Source: Coturnix japonica
Taxonomy: Eukaryota > Chordata > Aves > Galliformes > Phasianidae
Direction: 5' to 3'
Assembly (NCBI RefSeq): GCF_001577835.2
Contig: NC_029519.1
Coordinates: forward strand, 81,398,842 to 81,462,841
DNA: 64,000 bases
Shown here: positions 54,701 through 63,632 of the stretch, one piece after another
Layout: every line of letters begins with the position of its first letter
How positions within the stretch are numbered: position 1 is the stretch's first letter
Notes under the pieces: generated by a model
Told to the model about the DNA's origin: nothing
The model's input: the letters and a program-made list of their open reading frames with translations, nothing else
Databases searched by the model: none
Position numbers and translations under genes: made by a program

Positions 54701-57700
54701 GACTTACATAGCTCTGGAATTGCACATTCCCTGCTCTGGAGCTGCTATTTTCTTCCCAGTTGTGGGTATCAAAGGAAGGTAGCCCACACTGCAGCACACC
54801 CAGATATGTTGGTTTGGTCCTTGTTGTGGGCACTCAATGTGCCAGCATTGGGGGCACACATCATTTGTGGCTCTGATTCCGCATCCTCTGATCCTTGCAG
54901 GTTTGTGTCTGCCCCTCATTTTCACGCTTTTCCTACCAGTAATGACATACCCGCAACTGAGTGCGATTAGGGCGTATCGTTACTTTTCTGCCTCTTTTTT
55001 AAAACCATCTTGTTTACAGGCGTCGTAAAGATGATTCATCTCTGCCTTAATGTTAACCAGCTTGGACGGGCTGAAATTTATCTCGCTCGGTTCTAGCTAA
55101 CATTCCTATCCTACACATGGTGCGAATCAACTGTCCTTCCAACTTGAAAGAGCTTGGGAGAGCAAGGGCCTGCTGACGCATCGCTTTTGTTCTTGGGGGA
55201 ATTGTTTCCATTGTGCTCACTTAAGAAAAGAGAGAAGTTGAAAGCTGTGCTTGTGGCCAGTTCTCTCCATAGTCGCCTCAGCTGGGGGCATTCATGTTTG
55301 CTGGGGCTGTTCTGGCTCGCCTGCCTGGGGTTGCTCCTTACATTTCCTGGCTCTTCTCAAGGCCGAATGCTAATTGCTTCAAGCTCTCCCACTTCATGCC
55401 TTTCATCGTCCGAAGTTTGTTCTGTAACAGGGACGTTATAACCAAGTTGTTCCATTATATTTTCAATTAGGGTAATTATTTGTCGTTTTCTTCGGGATCT
55501 TGTTGGCACAGAAGAGCTGTGTTCTACCCCGGAGATGGCTGTGGCTTTACAGTGGCTCCATTTTTCCGATGTATAGTCTGAAAGTCTTTACTGTCGTAAG
55601 CGAACATATGAGGAGGCTTTAGAGCATTATAAAACCAAAGTCTTGATCTTGTACTAATGAAGGAAATGAGAATTTGTCCTTTTACCATCAGTGAAAGTAG
55701 AGTTGGGTGCTTTGAAGTCCTTGTAAAAGCTGGGAGAGATGGGGTGCCCAAAGCCCCATTCCTGCCCAACCTCAGGTGGTTTCCAAACAGCTCCAGCTCT
55801 TCTCTTCAGACCTATTAAACATAAATAACCTCCAGAAGCCACCTACTCCATCCAATCCCTGTCTGCGGAGGTATTTAGTCTCTCCAGGAGCAAATGTGTC
55901 TGATCTGCTCCCATGTGACATTTTTCTGACTTATTCTTAGAAATGATCATTTTAAACCAGTTCCATAACGTGCCCAGATGATCCGTTTTGGTATTACAAC
56001 TATAAAACCTTGTGTCTAATGTTTAACCTAATTCTCCTGGGCAATTTAAGCCCATTACTGTTTTTCCTCTCTTTAACAGATGCAAATGTTTGCACAGGAA
56101 TGTGAGTCTGGGCTTCCTTCAGTGGTCACACATCCCAAATGCTGCTGCCTGTTCATCCACATTTCCTGCCTGGTGGTGATGCTGTTGCTGTCTGCGTCTT
56201 CCAGATGAGTTTCCCAGAGTAGGCATCTATAGTTAGAAAAAGGATGAGCTTTCAATGACGGCACTGCAGGAGAGAGCTGCAGTCTGGGGTGAGGTTGAGA
56301 TTTGTGGGTAGGGAGGGGTTTTGAGTTCCAGACCTCAAGTCTTGGATCACAGAGGCTTAAGGCAGAGTTAGTGACTCTTTTTTGAGGGGCTGATGAATGG
56401 TTGGAACTCAGCAAGGTTAATTAGGCTTTGGGTTCTGTGGCAAATGCATGCTCCAACCCCCCTGCCACATTCAAGGCCACCAACCTCTCCATTTAATACC
56501 AGCCCAGGCTGCCCAGGGCCCCATCCAACCTGGCCTTAACACCTCCAGGGATTGATGGGGCATCCACAGGGTTGCTCTCAAGAACTGCTTCTTCCCACCT
56601 GTATATGTGCCTGGGATTCCTCCAGCCCAAGTACAAAACCTTGCACTTTGCTGTGTTGAACTCATGTGTTCAGCTCGTGTGGGCTCTGTCCTTATAGCTG
56701 GTCAGACCTGTTGTCTTTGGGGAAGCCCTATGGACTTCTCCCACCCCTCCCTGCTTCCTCTCCAGCAACTCTGAATGCGGTTCCATCAGCTGCATGGAGG
56801 CTGCATCCCACACGAGCCGGCTCCATCCTACCATGGCCTTTTAGCACCAACTCCTCCTGAGCTCTGCTCCCTCTGCCAGCTCCTCAGGGACTTCTGCGTC
56901 CCAGCAGGCTTTGACTCCCCTCTGTTTGGTGTCTTTCACAAGCACAGCCTGCCTTACATTTTCCAATTTGCTAATGAAACCACTGAAGGAAAGCAGGCCC
57001 AGAAGAAATTTGTGTGGAATCGCTGTTGAAAAGCCCTTTCTGGTTGAGCCCAGTCACTGACAAGCAGCAGCATCGGTTGGGGATGCATTCGGATGCTTTG
57101 TGACTCGTGCACGTGTGTGGTTTACGATTGCTTTCTGTGCCACCATCCCCCCAAAGTGCTGGGATAGCTTGGCCCTGCCTGCAGCCATGCTGACACTGAG
57201 TGCCCATGGGCAGCTTCCCTGCTGCTAACCATGGTTGTCCTGCCATGTCATGGCTTTGGTGGTGCCCTTCATCCCCTGCATCCCTGCATGGTGATGGGAT
57301 GCTGCTAACAGTGCAGGTATCAGCCCTGCAAACTTCCTTTGACCTCTTTTCCATGGGCTTGTTGCACCACTTTTTTTGTTTTGGCTTTGCTCAGTAGTTA
57401 ATTTGTTTATTATAAAAGTTAGAATAAGATTAAACAAACTGTTAATGCTTTTATGTAGCTTAATGAGAAGAAAATGTTTCTGAGGGATGAAAACCACTAC
57501 ACAAGTTTAAAGGGATGGAGGGGGGGGGGGTGGTGAAAAAATTGAAGTCCACAACAGACTCAGGAATTTGTTCCACTTATTAATTGGAAACAAAAGCAAG
57601 TCCCTTCGGTTCCACTGTCCCCAGAATGTCCTCCTTGCATTGTTCCAAATCTCTTTCATTTTGCCTCCGGAGATTTCCCTCTTCTGTATTTGCAGCTGAA

Positions 57701-59648
57701 TTTATTTAGGTTCCTTGGGAGTCGCTGTCCTTCAGCCACACGGCGGGCGGCTCTTGTTGGGAGTGAGGTTGCAGGGTCAGCCTTTGAGCTTCTCATTCTC
57801 TGCCTGGAGCCCCTCTGGTTCATGGCTAAGCCGGACAGACGCAGGGAGGACCTCCAGAGTTAGTTCCTAAAGATTTCCTGCTGTTGATGAATATATATGC
57901 AGTAAGTTGAAGCTCCCAGAGTGTTCTTTCAGTGCGTTTGGGGTATCTGGTGTTGCCACCTTATCACAGGGCACCAACCTGGCTGAGGATGGAGCCTCTT
58001 TGGGTCCATCCAGCCCTGCAGCACCTCAGGGTCCCACATTGGGCTCTTCTCACTGTGTCCTTCTATGTCACACCGACAGTCTTGTAAATAGAGAAGCAGT
58101 CTTAGTGCTGAATGCTGGGAGCGCTGATTGCAGTGGGTGAAGGTGCACAGAAGTGGGTCAGGGGGGACCTCTCATGCTCCAGTTTGTGCCCAGTGCCTCC
58201 CCAAACCCAACCTACCCCACCATACCCACTGAGCACATTGCCTTATCCCCATGGTTCTGGAACACCCGCATGGATGCTGACCCTACAAATCCCTGGGAAC
58301 CCTGTGCCCAACCACTGTTCCTACAATGACATTCTCCCTAATACCCATTCCTATTTTCAGATGAACATTGCAGTAACATAAGGCCATGCAGGGACCTCTG
58401 CTCTCATGGAGGCGTTTGACCATGATGGATATCCTGGAAAGATTTTTCCAGTTGACCTTTTGGTGAAACCAAAGTGGAGTTTTAACGCGTATGAAATTGC
58501 GAAACGATACGATACGATCCAAGAGCTTTTTTCCAAGTCGTCTTCAATGGTTTTGCTTAGCCAACATAGTTCAGAAATGCAAACCAGAGGGATGCGTCAG
58601 CAAGCGCGGCCTTCACTCGCAGGTCAAGGCTGCTGTGAGGGTGGTGGGACAGACCTTGTCATAGAATCGTAGAACATAGAATGGCCTGGGTTGAAAAGGA
58701 CCACAAGGATCATCTGGTTTCAACCCCCTGCTGTGTGCAGGGTCACCAACCATCAGCCCAGGCTGCCCAGAGCTACATCCAGCCTGGCCTTGAATGCCTG
58801 CAGGGATGGGGCATTCACAGCCTCCTTGGGCAACCTGTTACAGTGCATCACCACCCTCTGGGTGAAACTGCATGCATTCAATGTGTTGAAACTTGTGTGT
58901 GGGTCACCTTCTTGTGTCTTCTGAACTGCTGGGTCCATCACTATGAGAAAGACATTGAGGCTCTGGAGTGTGTAGAGAAGGGCAATGGAGCTATGGGGGG
59001 TCTGGAACGCAGCTCTTATGGGGGGCAGCTGAGAGAACGTGCCGGCCCTAACTAGACCCCTAACAGGTCTAGTTTGCCTGTTGTACGAGTTATCATCTCC
59101 ACGTTACAATTGTGGCTGTGCATTGTGAGCACCCTGAGCTCTGCTGCTGTGGGGCAGCACTAGATGGCACTCTGTCTCCAGCTTTCACCTTTCTTTAGCA
59201 GAGCTCTGCTAAGCTCTATGGAATAGCAGAGTACTGTGGTGGCACATGTGTAGTTTTAGGAAGCTGTGTCTCTTTTTGCCTTCATTCCAAAGCAGAATTG
59301 TGCTGTTAAAGCTTAGAGATAAGAAGGGGAATGGGATTTGGTAGCTGTAGAGCTGATACTTTTCCTTTGTAGCTTCCGTCTCCCCTTTAATAATTTTAAT
59401 AATTGGATTCTGGCTATTTCTTGTCAGTAATAATGGTAGCAGGTGTTGGAATCCTGACTCATGATGGCATCTTCTTTTGTAGGTCTGTTTATGATGGAGA
59501 GGAACACGGTCGTTTCATGGAGAAATTGGAAGCACGAATCAGAAACCACGATCGGGAGATTGAGAAAATGTGCAACTTCCATTACCAGGGCTTTGTGGAC
59601 TCCATCACAGAACTGCTGAAAGTTAGGGGAGAAGCCCAAAAGCTGAAG
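36686..59648 (+). CDS. EXOC6B: Exocyst complex component 6B, first two coding exons (partial)
   Basis: The 5' end of EXOC6B: coding exons 36686-36783 and 59483-59648 join in frame for 88 codons; the rest of the roughly 800-residue protein lies beyond the window. EXOC6B (Sec15B) is an exocyst subunit that tethers secretory vesicles to the plasma membrane and binds Rab GTPases such as Rab11. The joined product begins [17 protein letters not shown], continues [20 protein letters not shown] and runs to [12 protein letters not shown], nearly identical to mammalian EXOC6B as I recall it. The visible part is the N-terminal helical region. ATG has A at -3 and G at +4. The first intron is 22.7 kb and holds many CR1 copies, a minisatellite and several repeat-free AT-rich blocks. 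Divergent from SPR. Confidence 0.95.
36784..37436 (+). other. EXOC6B intron 1, proximal part
   Basis: CpG-rich for the first 100 bases, then unique sequence. No feature recognised. Confidence 0.4.
37437..37775. repeat. CR1 LINE fragments, opposed
   Basis: 37437-37540 reads as decayed plus-strand CR1 (GAAATGGTTTCCAACTCGAA, GGTCCCTTCCAATGC). 37655-37772 reads as antisense CR1 (CATCACCACCCTCTGGGTGA, GATCCAACCTAAACCTCCCC). Confidence 0.7.
37776..39164 (+). other. EXOC6B intron 1, unique sequence
   Basis: No repeat or exon recognised apart from a weak CR1-tail word near 38565-38585. Confidence 0.35.
39165..39393 (+). repeat. CR1 LINE 3' end
   Basis: GATGCTGGAACAGCTGCCCA, TGGATGCCCCATCCCTGGAG, GGGCCCTGGGCAGCCTGG, GTCCCTTCCAACCCAAGCC and a tail of three ATTCTATGATT/ATTCTGTGATT octamers. 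Confidence 0.92.
39394..41119 (+). other. EXOC6B intron 1, unique sequence
   Basis: Repeat-poor; nothing recognised. Confidence 0.35.
41120..41960. promoter_or_regulatory. Repeat-free AT-rich block in EXOC6B intron 1
   Basis: About 840 bases without repeats, with AGCCATTAAATGC, GCTAATAAAAGCC, CATAATTAAGTG, GCTTAATTTACTTAAC and CTAAACAGCCGCTTATTCCG. Resembles conserved non-coding DNA in composition; no exon is apparent. The 101-codon frame at 41640-41945 has no family resemblance. Confidence 0.33.
41961..42294 (+). other. EXOC6B intron 1, unique sequence
   Basis: Nothing recognised. Confidence 0.3.
42295..42532 (+). repeat. CR1 LINE 3' end
   Basis: GGATCAGGTTGGATGTTAGG, GGTACTGGCACAGCTGCCCA, GGATCTCAAAGCTCTTTTCC, CAACCTGAATGATTCAGTG; plus-strand CR1 terminus. 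Confidence 0.85.
42533..43134 (+). other. EXOC6B intron 1; short direct repeat
   Basis: Unique except for a two-copy repeat around GGCTGGCTGTTTGCTGAG/GCCTGGCTGTTTGCTGAG at 42908-42953. Confidence 0.4.
43135..43228 (+). repeat. CR1 LINE tail fragment
   Basis: CATAGCAGGGGGAGGCTGG, GGTCCCTTCCAACCCAACC, then degraded octamers. Confidence 0.75.
43229..45119 (+). other. EXOC6B intron 1, unique sequence
   Basis: Nothing recognised; 44345-44400 is an A/C-rich low-complexity stretch. Confidence 0.35.
45120..45440. promoter_or_regulatory. Repeat-free AT-rich block with TTAATTAA
   Basis: TTAATTAA at 45238-45245, GAGAATTATTGGGATTATT, GGATAATTGGATTAC and CTTTAACCTTTAAG. Candidate regulatory element by composition. 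Confidence 0.35.
45520..45830 (-). repeat. CR1 LINE fragment, antisense
   Basis: CAGGCTGCCCAGGGCCCCAT at the start, CAGCAGCACCAGGGCCTTAC, ATCTAACCTAAATCTCCC, AAGCCATTTTCCCTTGCCC. A 25-base piece near the start is duplicated (CCCCATCCATGGCC / CCCCATCCTTGGCC). Confidence 0.85.
45942..45969. repeat. Perfect 28-bp palindrome
   Basis: TTCCTATATCATGG is followed directly by its exact reverse complement, centred on the GGCC at 45954-45957. No spacer and no mismatch. Imperfect GATAT/ATATC matches continue outward. Capable of cruciform extrusion; origin unknown. Confidence 0.95.
45970..46807 (+). other. EXOC6B intron 1, unique sequence
   Basis: Nothing recognised. Confidence 0.35.
46808..47196. repeat. 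31-bp minisatellite, about 12 copies
   Basis: Units of exactly 31 bases with a GGCCATGGCC palindrome core and GGTTGCGTTGG/GGTTGCATTGG and TAGTTGGCT segments. Units alternate between GCGTT and GCATT (CpG decay) and between CCTGG and CTGGG. All three frames rotate through because 31 is not a multiple of three. Confidence 0.94.
47197..48504 (+). other. EXOC6B intron 1, unique sequence
   Basis: A T run at 47749-47764; otherwise nothing recognised. Confidence 0.35.
48505..48885 (-). repeat. CR1 LINE with ORF2 C-terminal remnant, antisense
   Basis: AGAATGGGAAGGTTGGAAGG to ATCTAACCTAAATCTCCC, then on the minus strand the ORF2 C-terminal text [26 protein letters not shown]. The longest CR1 copy in this intron; 5'-truncated. 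Confidence 0.92.
48886..49026 (+). repeat. CR1 LINE 3' end, facing away from neighbour
   Basis: TGGAAGTGCCCAAGGCCATG, GGGGCCCTGGGCAGCC, AAGGTCCCTTACAACCC, CCATCCTATGTGTCTATG. It abuts the antisense copy on its left (5' ends together). Confidence 0.85.
49027..49992 (+). other. EXOC6B intron 1; possible CR1 tail word
   Basis: A weak CR1-tail resemblance (GATCTTGGAGGTCTTTTCC) at 49523-49545. Otherwise nothing recognised. Confidence 0.35.
49993..50215 (-). repeat. CR1 LINE 3' end, antisense
   Basis: ATCACAGAATGGCCTGGGCT, GGAAGAGACCTCAAGGATCA, CCACATTTAATAGCAGACC, CACCTCCAGGGATGGA, TGGGCAGCTATTCCAGCAC. Confidence 0.9.
50216..50734 (+). other. EXOC6B intron 1, unique sequence
   Basis: Nothing recognised. 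Confidence 0.35.
50735..51082 (+). repeat. CR1 LINE 3' end, young-looking copy
   Basis: Starts in ORF2 C-terminal text (CATTGTGGCCTTCCAGTACT, TGAAGGGAGC) and continues through GGGGAGGTTTAGGTTAGATA, GAGGGTGGTGATGCATTGG, GGTTGCCCAAGGAGGCTGTG to TCAACCCAGGCAATCC. Same family as 65-343. Confidence 0.93.
51083..51205 (-). repeat. CR1 LINE tail, antisense, joined tail to tail
   Basis: ATCATTAAGGTTGGAAGAGA, CCTCGAAGATCCCCAACCC, CCCAGTGCCACATCTCC. It begins exactly where the plus-strand copy ends. Confidence 0.85.
51206..52396 (+). other. EXOC6B intron 1, unique; homeodomain words near 51900-51950
   Basis: Short AT-rich island with CAATTGCAATTC, GATTAATCGTAATTAGC at 51918-51953. Otherwise nothing recognised. 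Confidence 0.35.
52397..52690 (-). repeat. CR1 LINE 3' region, antisense
   Basis: GGACCACAAGGATCATCTGG, TTTCAACCCCCTGCTATGTG, CAGCCTGGCCTTGAATGCCT, ATCTAACCTAAACCTCCCC. Inverted relative to the same-family copy at 50735-51082, 1.3 kb away. Confidence 0.93.
52691..53639 (+). other. EXOC6B intron 1, unique; 18-bp direct repeat
   Basis: AGGAGAACAGCTC occurs twice at 53166-53194. Nothing else recognised. Confidence 0.35.
53640..53900 (+). repeat. Two CR1 tails in tandem
   Basis: First: CATTCAAGGCCAGGCTGGAT to CCCCTTCCAACCCAAAGC. Second: TTGGACTTGATGGCCATGAA, GGTCTTTTCCAACCTAAAC, GATGCTGTGATTC. Confidence 0.8.
53901..54939 (+). other. EXOC6B intron 1, unique sequence
   Basis: Nothing recognised. 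Confidence 0.35.
54940..55690. promoter_or_regulatory. Repeat-free, CpG-retaining AT-rich block
   Basis: GATTAGGGCGTATCGTTAC, GGCGTCGTAAAGATGATTC, TTATCTCGCTCGGTTCTAGC, TCAATTAGGGTAATTATTTG and TCGTTTTCTTCGGGATC keep many CpGs in an AT-rich setting with no repeats, which is unusual for the neutral parts of this intron. Candidate conserved non-coding DNA. Confidence 0.38.
55691..56459 (+). other. EXOC6B intron 1; possible decayed CR1 near 55990-56070
   Basis: TCTAATGTTTAACCTAATTC and AATTTAAGCCCATTACTG resemble antisense CR1 text. Otherwise nothing recognised. Confidence 0.35.
56460..56700 (-). repeat. CR1 LINE fragment, antisense
   Basis: CTCCATTTAATACCAGCCCA, GGCTGCCCAGGGCCCCATCC, ACACCTCCAGGGATTGATGG, then CCTTGCACTTTGCTGTGTTG AACTCATG, which matches the region encoding the post-FADD part of ORF2. 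A jump between the two parts suggests an internal deletion or two insertions. Confidence 0.75.
56701..58189 (+). other. EXOC6B intron 1, unique sequence
   Basis: A G run at 57521-57532. Positions 57540-57720 are repeat-free with TTATTAATTGG. Nothing else recognised. Confidence 0.35.
58190..58385 (-). repeat. CR1 LINE fragment, antisense, decayed
   Basis: CCACTGAGCACATTGCC-like text, CCCCATGGTTCTGGAACACC, GTGCCCAACCACTGTTCC and CCTAATACCCATTCC match antisense CR1 with many changes. Confidence 0.6.
58386..58654 (+). other. Unique CpG-retaining segment
   Basis: Contains TTTTAACGCGTATG, TTGCGAAACGATACGATACG and GTCAGCAAGCGCGGCC. An 89-codon plus frame (58406-58672) spans it without recognised homology and runs into a CR1 tail. 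Confidence 0.35.
58655..58870 (-). repeat. CR1 LINE 3' end, antisense
   Basis: CATAGAATCGTAGAACATAG tail, GGACCACAAGGATCATCTGG, CAGCCTGGCCTTGAATGCCT, CATCACCACCCTCTGGGTGA. Same family as 65-343 and 52397-52690. Confidence 0.93.
58930..59050 (+). repeat. CR1 LINE ORF2 C-terminal remnant
   Basis: Plus-strand frame [17 protein letters not shown] then [14 protein letters not shown] matches the CR1 ORF2 segment HYKKDIEALERVQRR...GLEHKSYEERLREL, with a deletion. Head to head with the antisense copy before it. Confidence 0.75.
59051..59482 (+). other. EXOC6B intron 1, distal end
   Basis: Unique sequence leading to the acceptor; nothing else recognised. Confidence 0.4.
59483..59648 (+). CDS. EXOC6B: EXOC6B exon 2
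   Basis: Completes Arg33 and codes residues 34-88: [55 protein letters not shown]. Acceptor CTTCTTTTGTAG|GTCTG and donor CTGAAG|GTAAGA. Amphipathic helical text typical of the exocyst subunit N terminus. Phase 0 at the 3' end. Confidence 0.96.
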
Positions 59649-60104
59649 GTAAGAGAAAGCTGCTGGATGTGGCCCTGTCTGAGCAGGGGACTTGGACAAA
59701 GCAACCTTTAGAGGTTGCTGCCAACCTTGAGTGCCCTGTGATTGACCAACCAACCAGACATCTCCTTTTGTCCAGGGCATCTCCCCCTCTACCTGGGAAA
59801 AACCAAACAGACCTCAACAATAGTCTTTCATTCTTTCTCCCTGTAGTGGTCAGTTAGTCATTTGAAGCTTGACATTATTTTGGCAAACTGGAATGCTGCG
59901 GTACATCAGAAGTGTGAAGAAGATTTAAAGCTAGGCCTGTTCTGTGTTAGTAAATGTGTTTTTCCTGGGATACCTTCAGCCAGCTTCTTACACACAAATA
60001 AGCTCTGCAGTCAGCAGCATGTCTGCTGTAGCACCGTCCACTTTAGTGCCTCGTCTGACATCAAATTCTCATTGTAGAGGGTGTTGTGTTTGAGCCAGAC
60101 CTAC

Positions 60105-60272
60105 AAAATTGGTGCAGGTTGCCCAGAGAGGTGGTGGTATCCCATTGCTGGAGACATCAGATCAGGCTGGAGGGGCTCTGAGCACTGCTGGAGCTGTGGG
60201 TGTCCCTGTTCATTGCAGTGGGAGCAGAGGGCCTGTAGAGGTCCCTCCCATCTCAAAGCATTCTCTGGTTAT
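60105..60272 (+). repeat. CR1 LINE 3' end
   Basis: TGGTGCAGGTTGCCCAGAGA, GGAGCTGTGGGTGTCCCTG, GAGGTCCCTCCCATCTC, AGCATTCTCTG. Same old family as 655-907. Confidence 0.85.
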
Positions 60273-62849
60273 GTGAAAACAGCCTGGTGCAGAGCTGACC
60301 TCAGTCATGTAGTTGGCAGGTGAGATGTTAATATTCAGAGCAGAACCAATGTTCTGAATGTTCAATGAGGTGCTCAGAGCAAGCAGGAGCAGCAGTGAGA
60401 AATAAGGGTGCTTGGAAGTAAGTACAGAAATACTATTGGCACAAACCCATAGCTTGATTCTTTTCCTCCAGGTGTGGTTGGTTTAACTAGAAAGTAAAGT
60501 GGGTAGAGCAAGGAATGGGGAAGGTAAAATTTTTACGGCTAGGAATGGAGTTTGCAAGTATTGTGGCCTTTTAAGCTGTGCAGAAAGATAAAAGAAAAGG
60601 AGATTTTCACTTGTTTATTGGAAGAAACATGTTCAGCAGTGTATGGAAAAAAGTGTATGTAGGATTGGAGTGTAGGTAAGTGGTGGGAAGGAAACTAGGC
60701 AGGTTTCTGGGGACAGAAAGGATCTAGAGCTTGGTAGTGTTCCTATATGCAGTGGCCAATGCTTGTGATTGAAGCATGGCTTCTGTGCCTAGGAATGGGA
60801 GTATTACACAGCCTGGGGCACATAAGACATATATAACATTGGAGTCACTTGGTGAGTGTCAGAGATTGGAGAGCTTTCCTCATTTTCCTCTAGAAGTTGG
60901 TGCAAAGTTGGGTGGAGTCTTGAGGAGAACCTCAAGTTCAAGTGTGTGGGGCTGCTCGGTGGGAAGAGGGGAAGATAAAGCCATAAATAAGAGAATAAAA
61001 GTCTCAGAAAAGCAAATGTTCTGGAAAAGATGAAATCCCAACTTTTCTAACTTCACTGGTTGGGTTTTTTTCCCCCCCCCCACACACATTTGTTCATTCA
61101 TTTAAAGCTACGTTGGGCACTTCCATGCAGACTTGGAGATGTACACACAGCCCTGATGCCACAAAGCAACGTGTGCTTTCAGGATCACCTTAGTGGAGAT
61201 GTTTTCTTGCATCAGAGGCGCTCACATTAGGACAAGGCCATAGGAAATACCATGAAAGAAGACTTATTATTTTTTTAATTATTATTTTATTTTTTAAAAT
61301 CGGCCATTGTTTATAGCCAAGAATTCCACATTGTTTGTTTGCAAGGGCTTGTTGCTGTTTCCCATTCTGCAACCAGCTGCTTTGTTGGTGGCACGCTGTG
61401 AAGTCCATCTCTACCCTCAGGATCTCTCTTGATTTCCATCACTATGTGATCTATTAAACGGCACATGGGAAAAATATACTCAGAAGCCTATTGGAGAAAT
61501 ACTGAGCCCTCTTTGTACGGGTCTCCCTGGAGAATCATCTGTGAGTCCAGTGGTGAGAGTGAGTTTTGTTCCAGCTATTCAGGCTGCATTTGATCTCAGT
61601 CCTTTTCTCAGCAGTGCTGGTCTTTGAATGGACATCCAACTGGCTATAAAATAAATGCTCACCATATTGCACCTCTACTGTGCATCCAAAATAGGAGCCA
61701 ATACTGCCCTGTTCCTGCTCCCAGTCCATGCTCCCACTGGCTATTGGACGCCGTGTACCAGCCCAGCTCCTGCATCTCATAGAGGTTCCTGGAAGTTCAA
61801 AGATTATAAGCTAGGATGGTTCAGCTTGTAGACATGACTGGAGAACCATTCTCAGAGGGAAAGGGCTGCTGGCAACCTCAGCAATCCCCCTCATCTTAAC
61901 CAGGTTATGCTTCAGCCATGTCACTCCTAATGGATTTCTGCCTAACCCTCACCCTCCCTCCAGGTATTTCTACCCTTCCATCTTTAGGAAACTCCAATTA
62001 GACAGTTAAAACCCCCTTTTTTTATGTTAGATATACTGCTTTTTCACCTGTCAGCCCCAAACCAGGGATCATTCCTCCTTGTTTCTGCACCAGCCTCCTT
62101 CTGCCATTTGGAGGCTGTAGGAAAGTTTGCTGCTCTTGGTGTAAGAACTTTAGTTTTCAAGCTGGGTCTGTCAGAGTGGAGTGATGCAGAAGGGTTATTT
62201 CAGGTGCTTCGTAGGGCTCACGCATACCAACTTGATGCAACATGGGGTAACAGTATAGCATGGGCTGGTGTTCACTTGGGCTCACTGCATTCACTGGGTC
62301 CATCCTTGGAGCTGCTGTCCTGGTGTGTGCTGTTAGAAGTACAGTGGCCTCGCAGTGAATTCCTATAGGGGCTGGATGAAGAGGTGGTGGTGGATAATGA
62401 ACCCGATCTTTGGGTGCATCTCCAGATTGGGAAGCTGGTTGCCAACTGGAAGGATCTCTTGACAGCCATCCCCTCCCCTTGTTAGAAAGGGATGTGAACA
62501 ATCCACATAGGTGGGTGCTGACATGAGATGGAATCAGCACAGCCCTGCAGGGTCACACCGGTGCCCTTGGCATCCATTCCCAGGATTCCTCTCCAGTGGC
62601 CTTTGCTCTTCTCTCTCATCACTCTGACACTCTCTAAATGATAGCAGAGCGATGCTTAAAACCTGCAAACAAAAGCCCTGCTCGGTACCACATGTTCCCC
62701 ATAGAGATGAATGAACTAACAACTTGAGCATCTCGTGAGCCCCCTCGTGTGATCCGCTCGTCTCGTTCTTCACATGTGCCCACCTGTTGTCTGTCCCCCC
62801 CTCCCACCTTGCTGTCCATCTGTCTTACATTATCAAATCCCTCCGTCTG

Positions 62850-63120
62850 AACGGCTTCGGTGTTGTCTACTGAGAGGCTCTATAAATAATCACCCATCTC
62901 TTTTCATTGTGTGTGGATGTAGATCCTGAGAACAAAACAAAACACAGCCCCCTGCCTCCCAAAGCTCGCTGTGCCAGGGGGGAATGTATCTTTGCTTTAG
63001 CCAGGATCGATATGTAATTTTAATAGAAGACTCGTACAGCCTTGGCATTATTTTAGGAGCAGTTTTAAATTACCCGACATGGATTCCTTTTTCCTGGTGG
63101 GATTTGCAGGATATAAGAAA
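62850..63120. promoter_or_regulatory. Repeat-free AT-rich block in EXOC6B intron 2
   Basis: CTATAAATAATCACCCATC, GGATCGATATGTAATTTTAA, GGCATTATTTTAGG and TTTTAAATTACCCGACATGG with retained CpGs (CTGAACGGCTTCGG, GACTCGTACAG). Candidate conserved element by composition. Confidence 0.3.
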
Positions 63121-63384
63121 ATAAAATAATCTTTTGGAAGAGATGCCATGCTCCTGCTTGTAAAATCTCAATACATCATAAAGGAAATGAGCAGTTTTTG
63201 CACAGGGCAAGCAGCCAGGCGAGCTGAAGCTACTGCAGGAGGGGGAGCGATCTGATGCAGATGCTGTGCTGGAGTTTTGTGCATGGATGTCATGAAATGT
63301 CTGCTCTTCTTGTGTCATGGCAAGCTACTAATGGCCAGCAGTAGGCACACAGGGAGGGCTGGAAGGCGTGCATCATCCACATTC

Positions 63385-63632
63385 TGCTGGGTTATCAACT
63401 CTTTGAAAGGATGGATAACAGCAGGACAAGGGGAGATGGTTTTGAAGTTGGAGGAGGGAAGGTTTAGGTTGGATGTGAGGGGGAAGTTCTTTACTATGAG
63501 AGTGGTGAGGAGCTGGAACGGCTGCCCAGAGAAGCTGTGGATGCCCCATCCATCCCTGGAGGTGTTGAAGGCCAGGTTGGATGGGGCCCTGGGCAGCCTG
63601 GGCTGGTATTAAATGTGATTCTGTGATTCTTT
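63385..63632 (+). repeat. CR1 LINE 3' end
   Basis: ACAAGGGGAGATGGTTTTGA, AAGGTTTAGGTTGGATGTGA, GGAGCTGGAACGGCTGCCCA, GGGCCCTGGGCAGCCTGGG, tail ATTCTGTGATTC. Confidence 0.92.
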
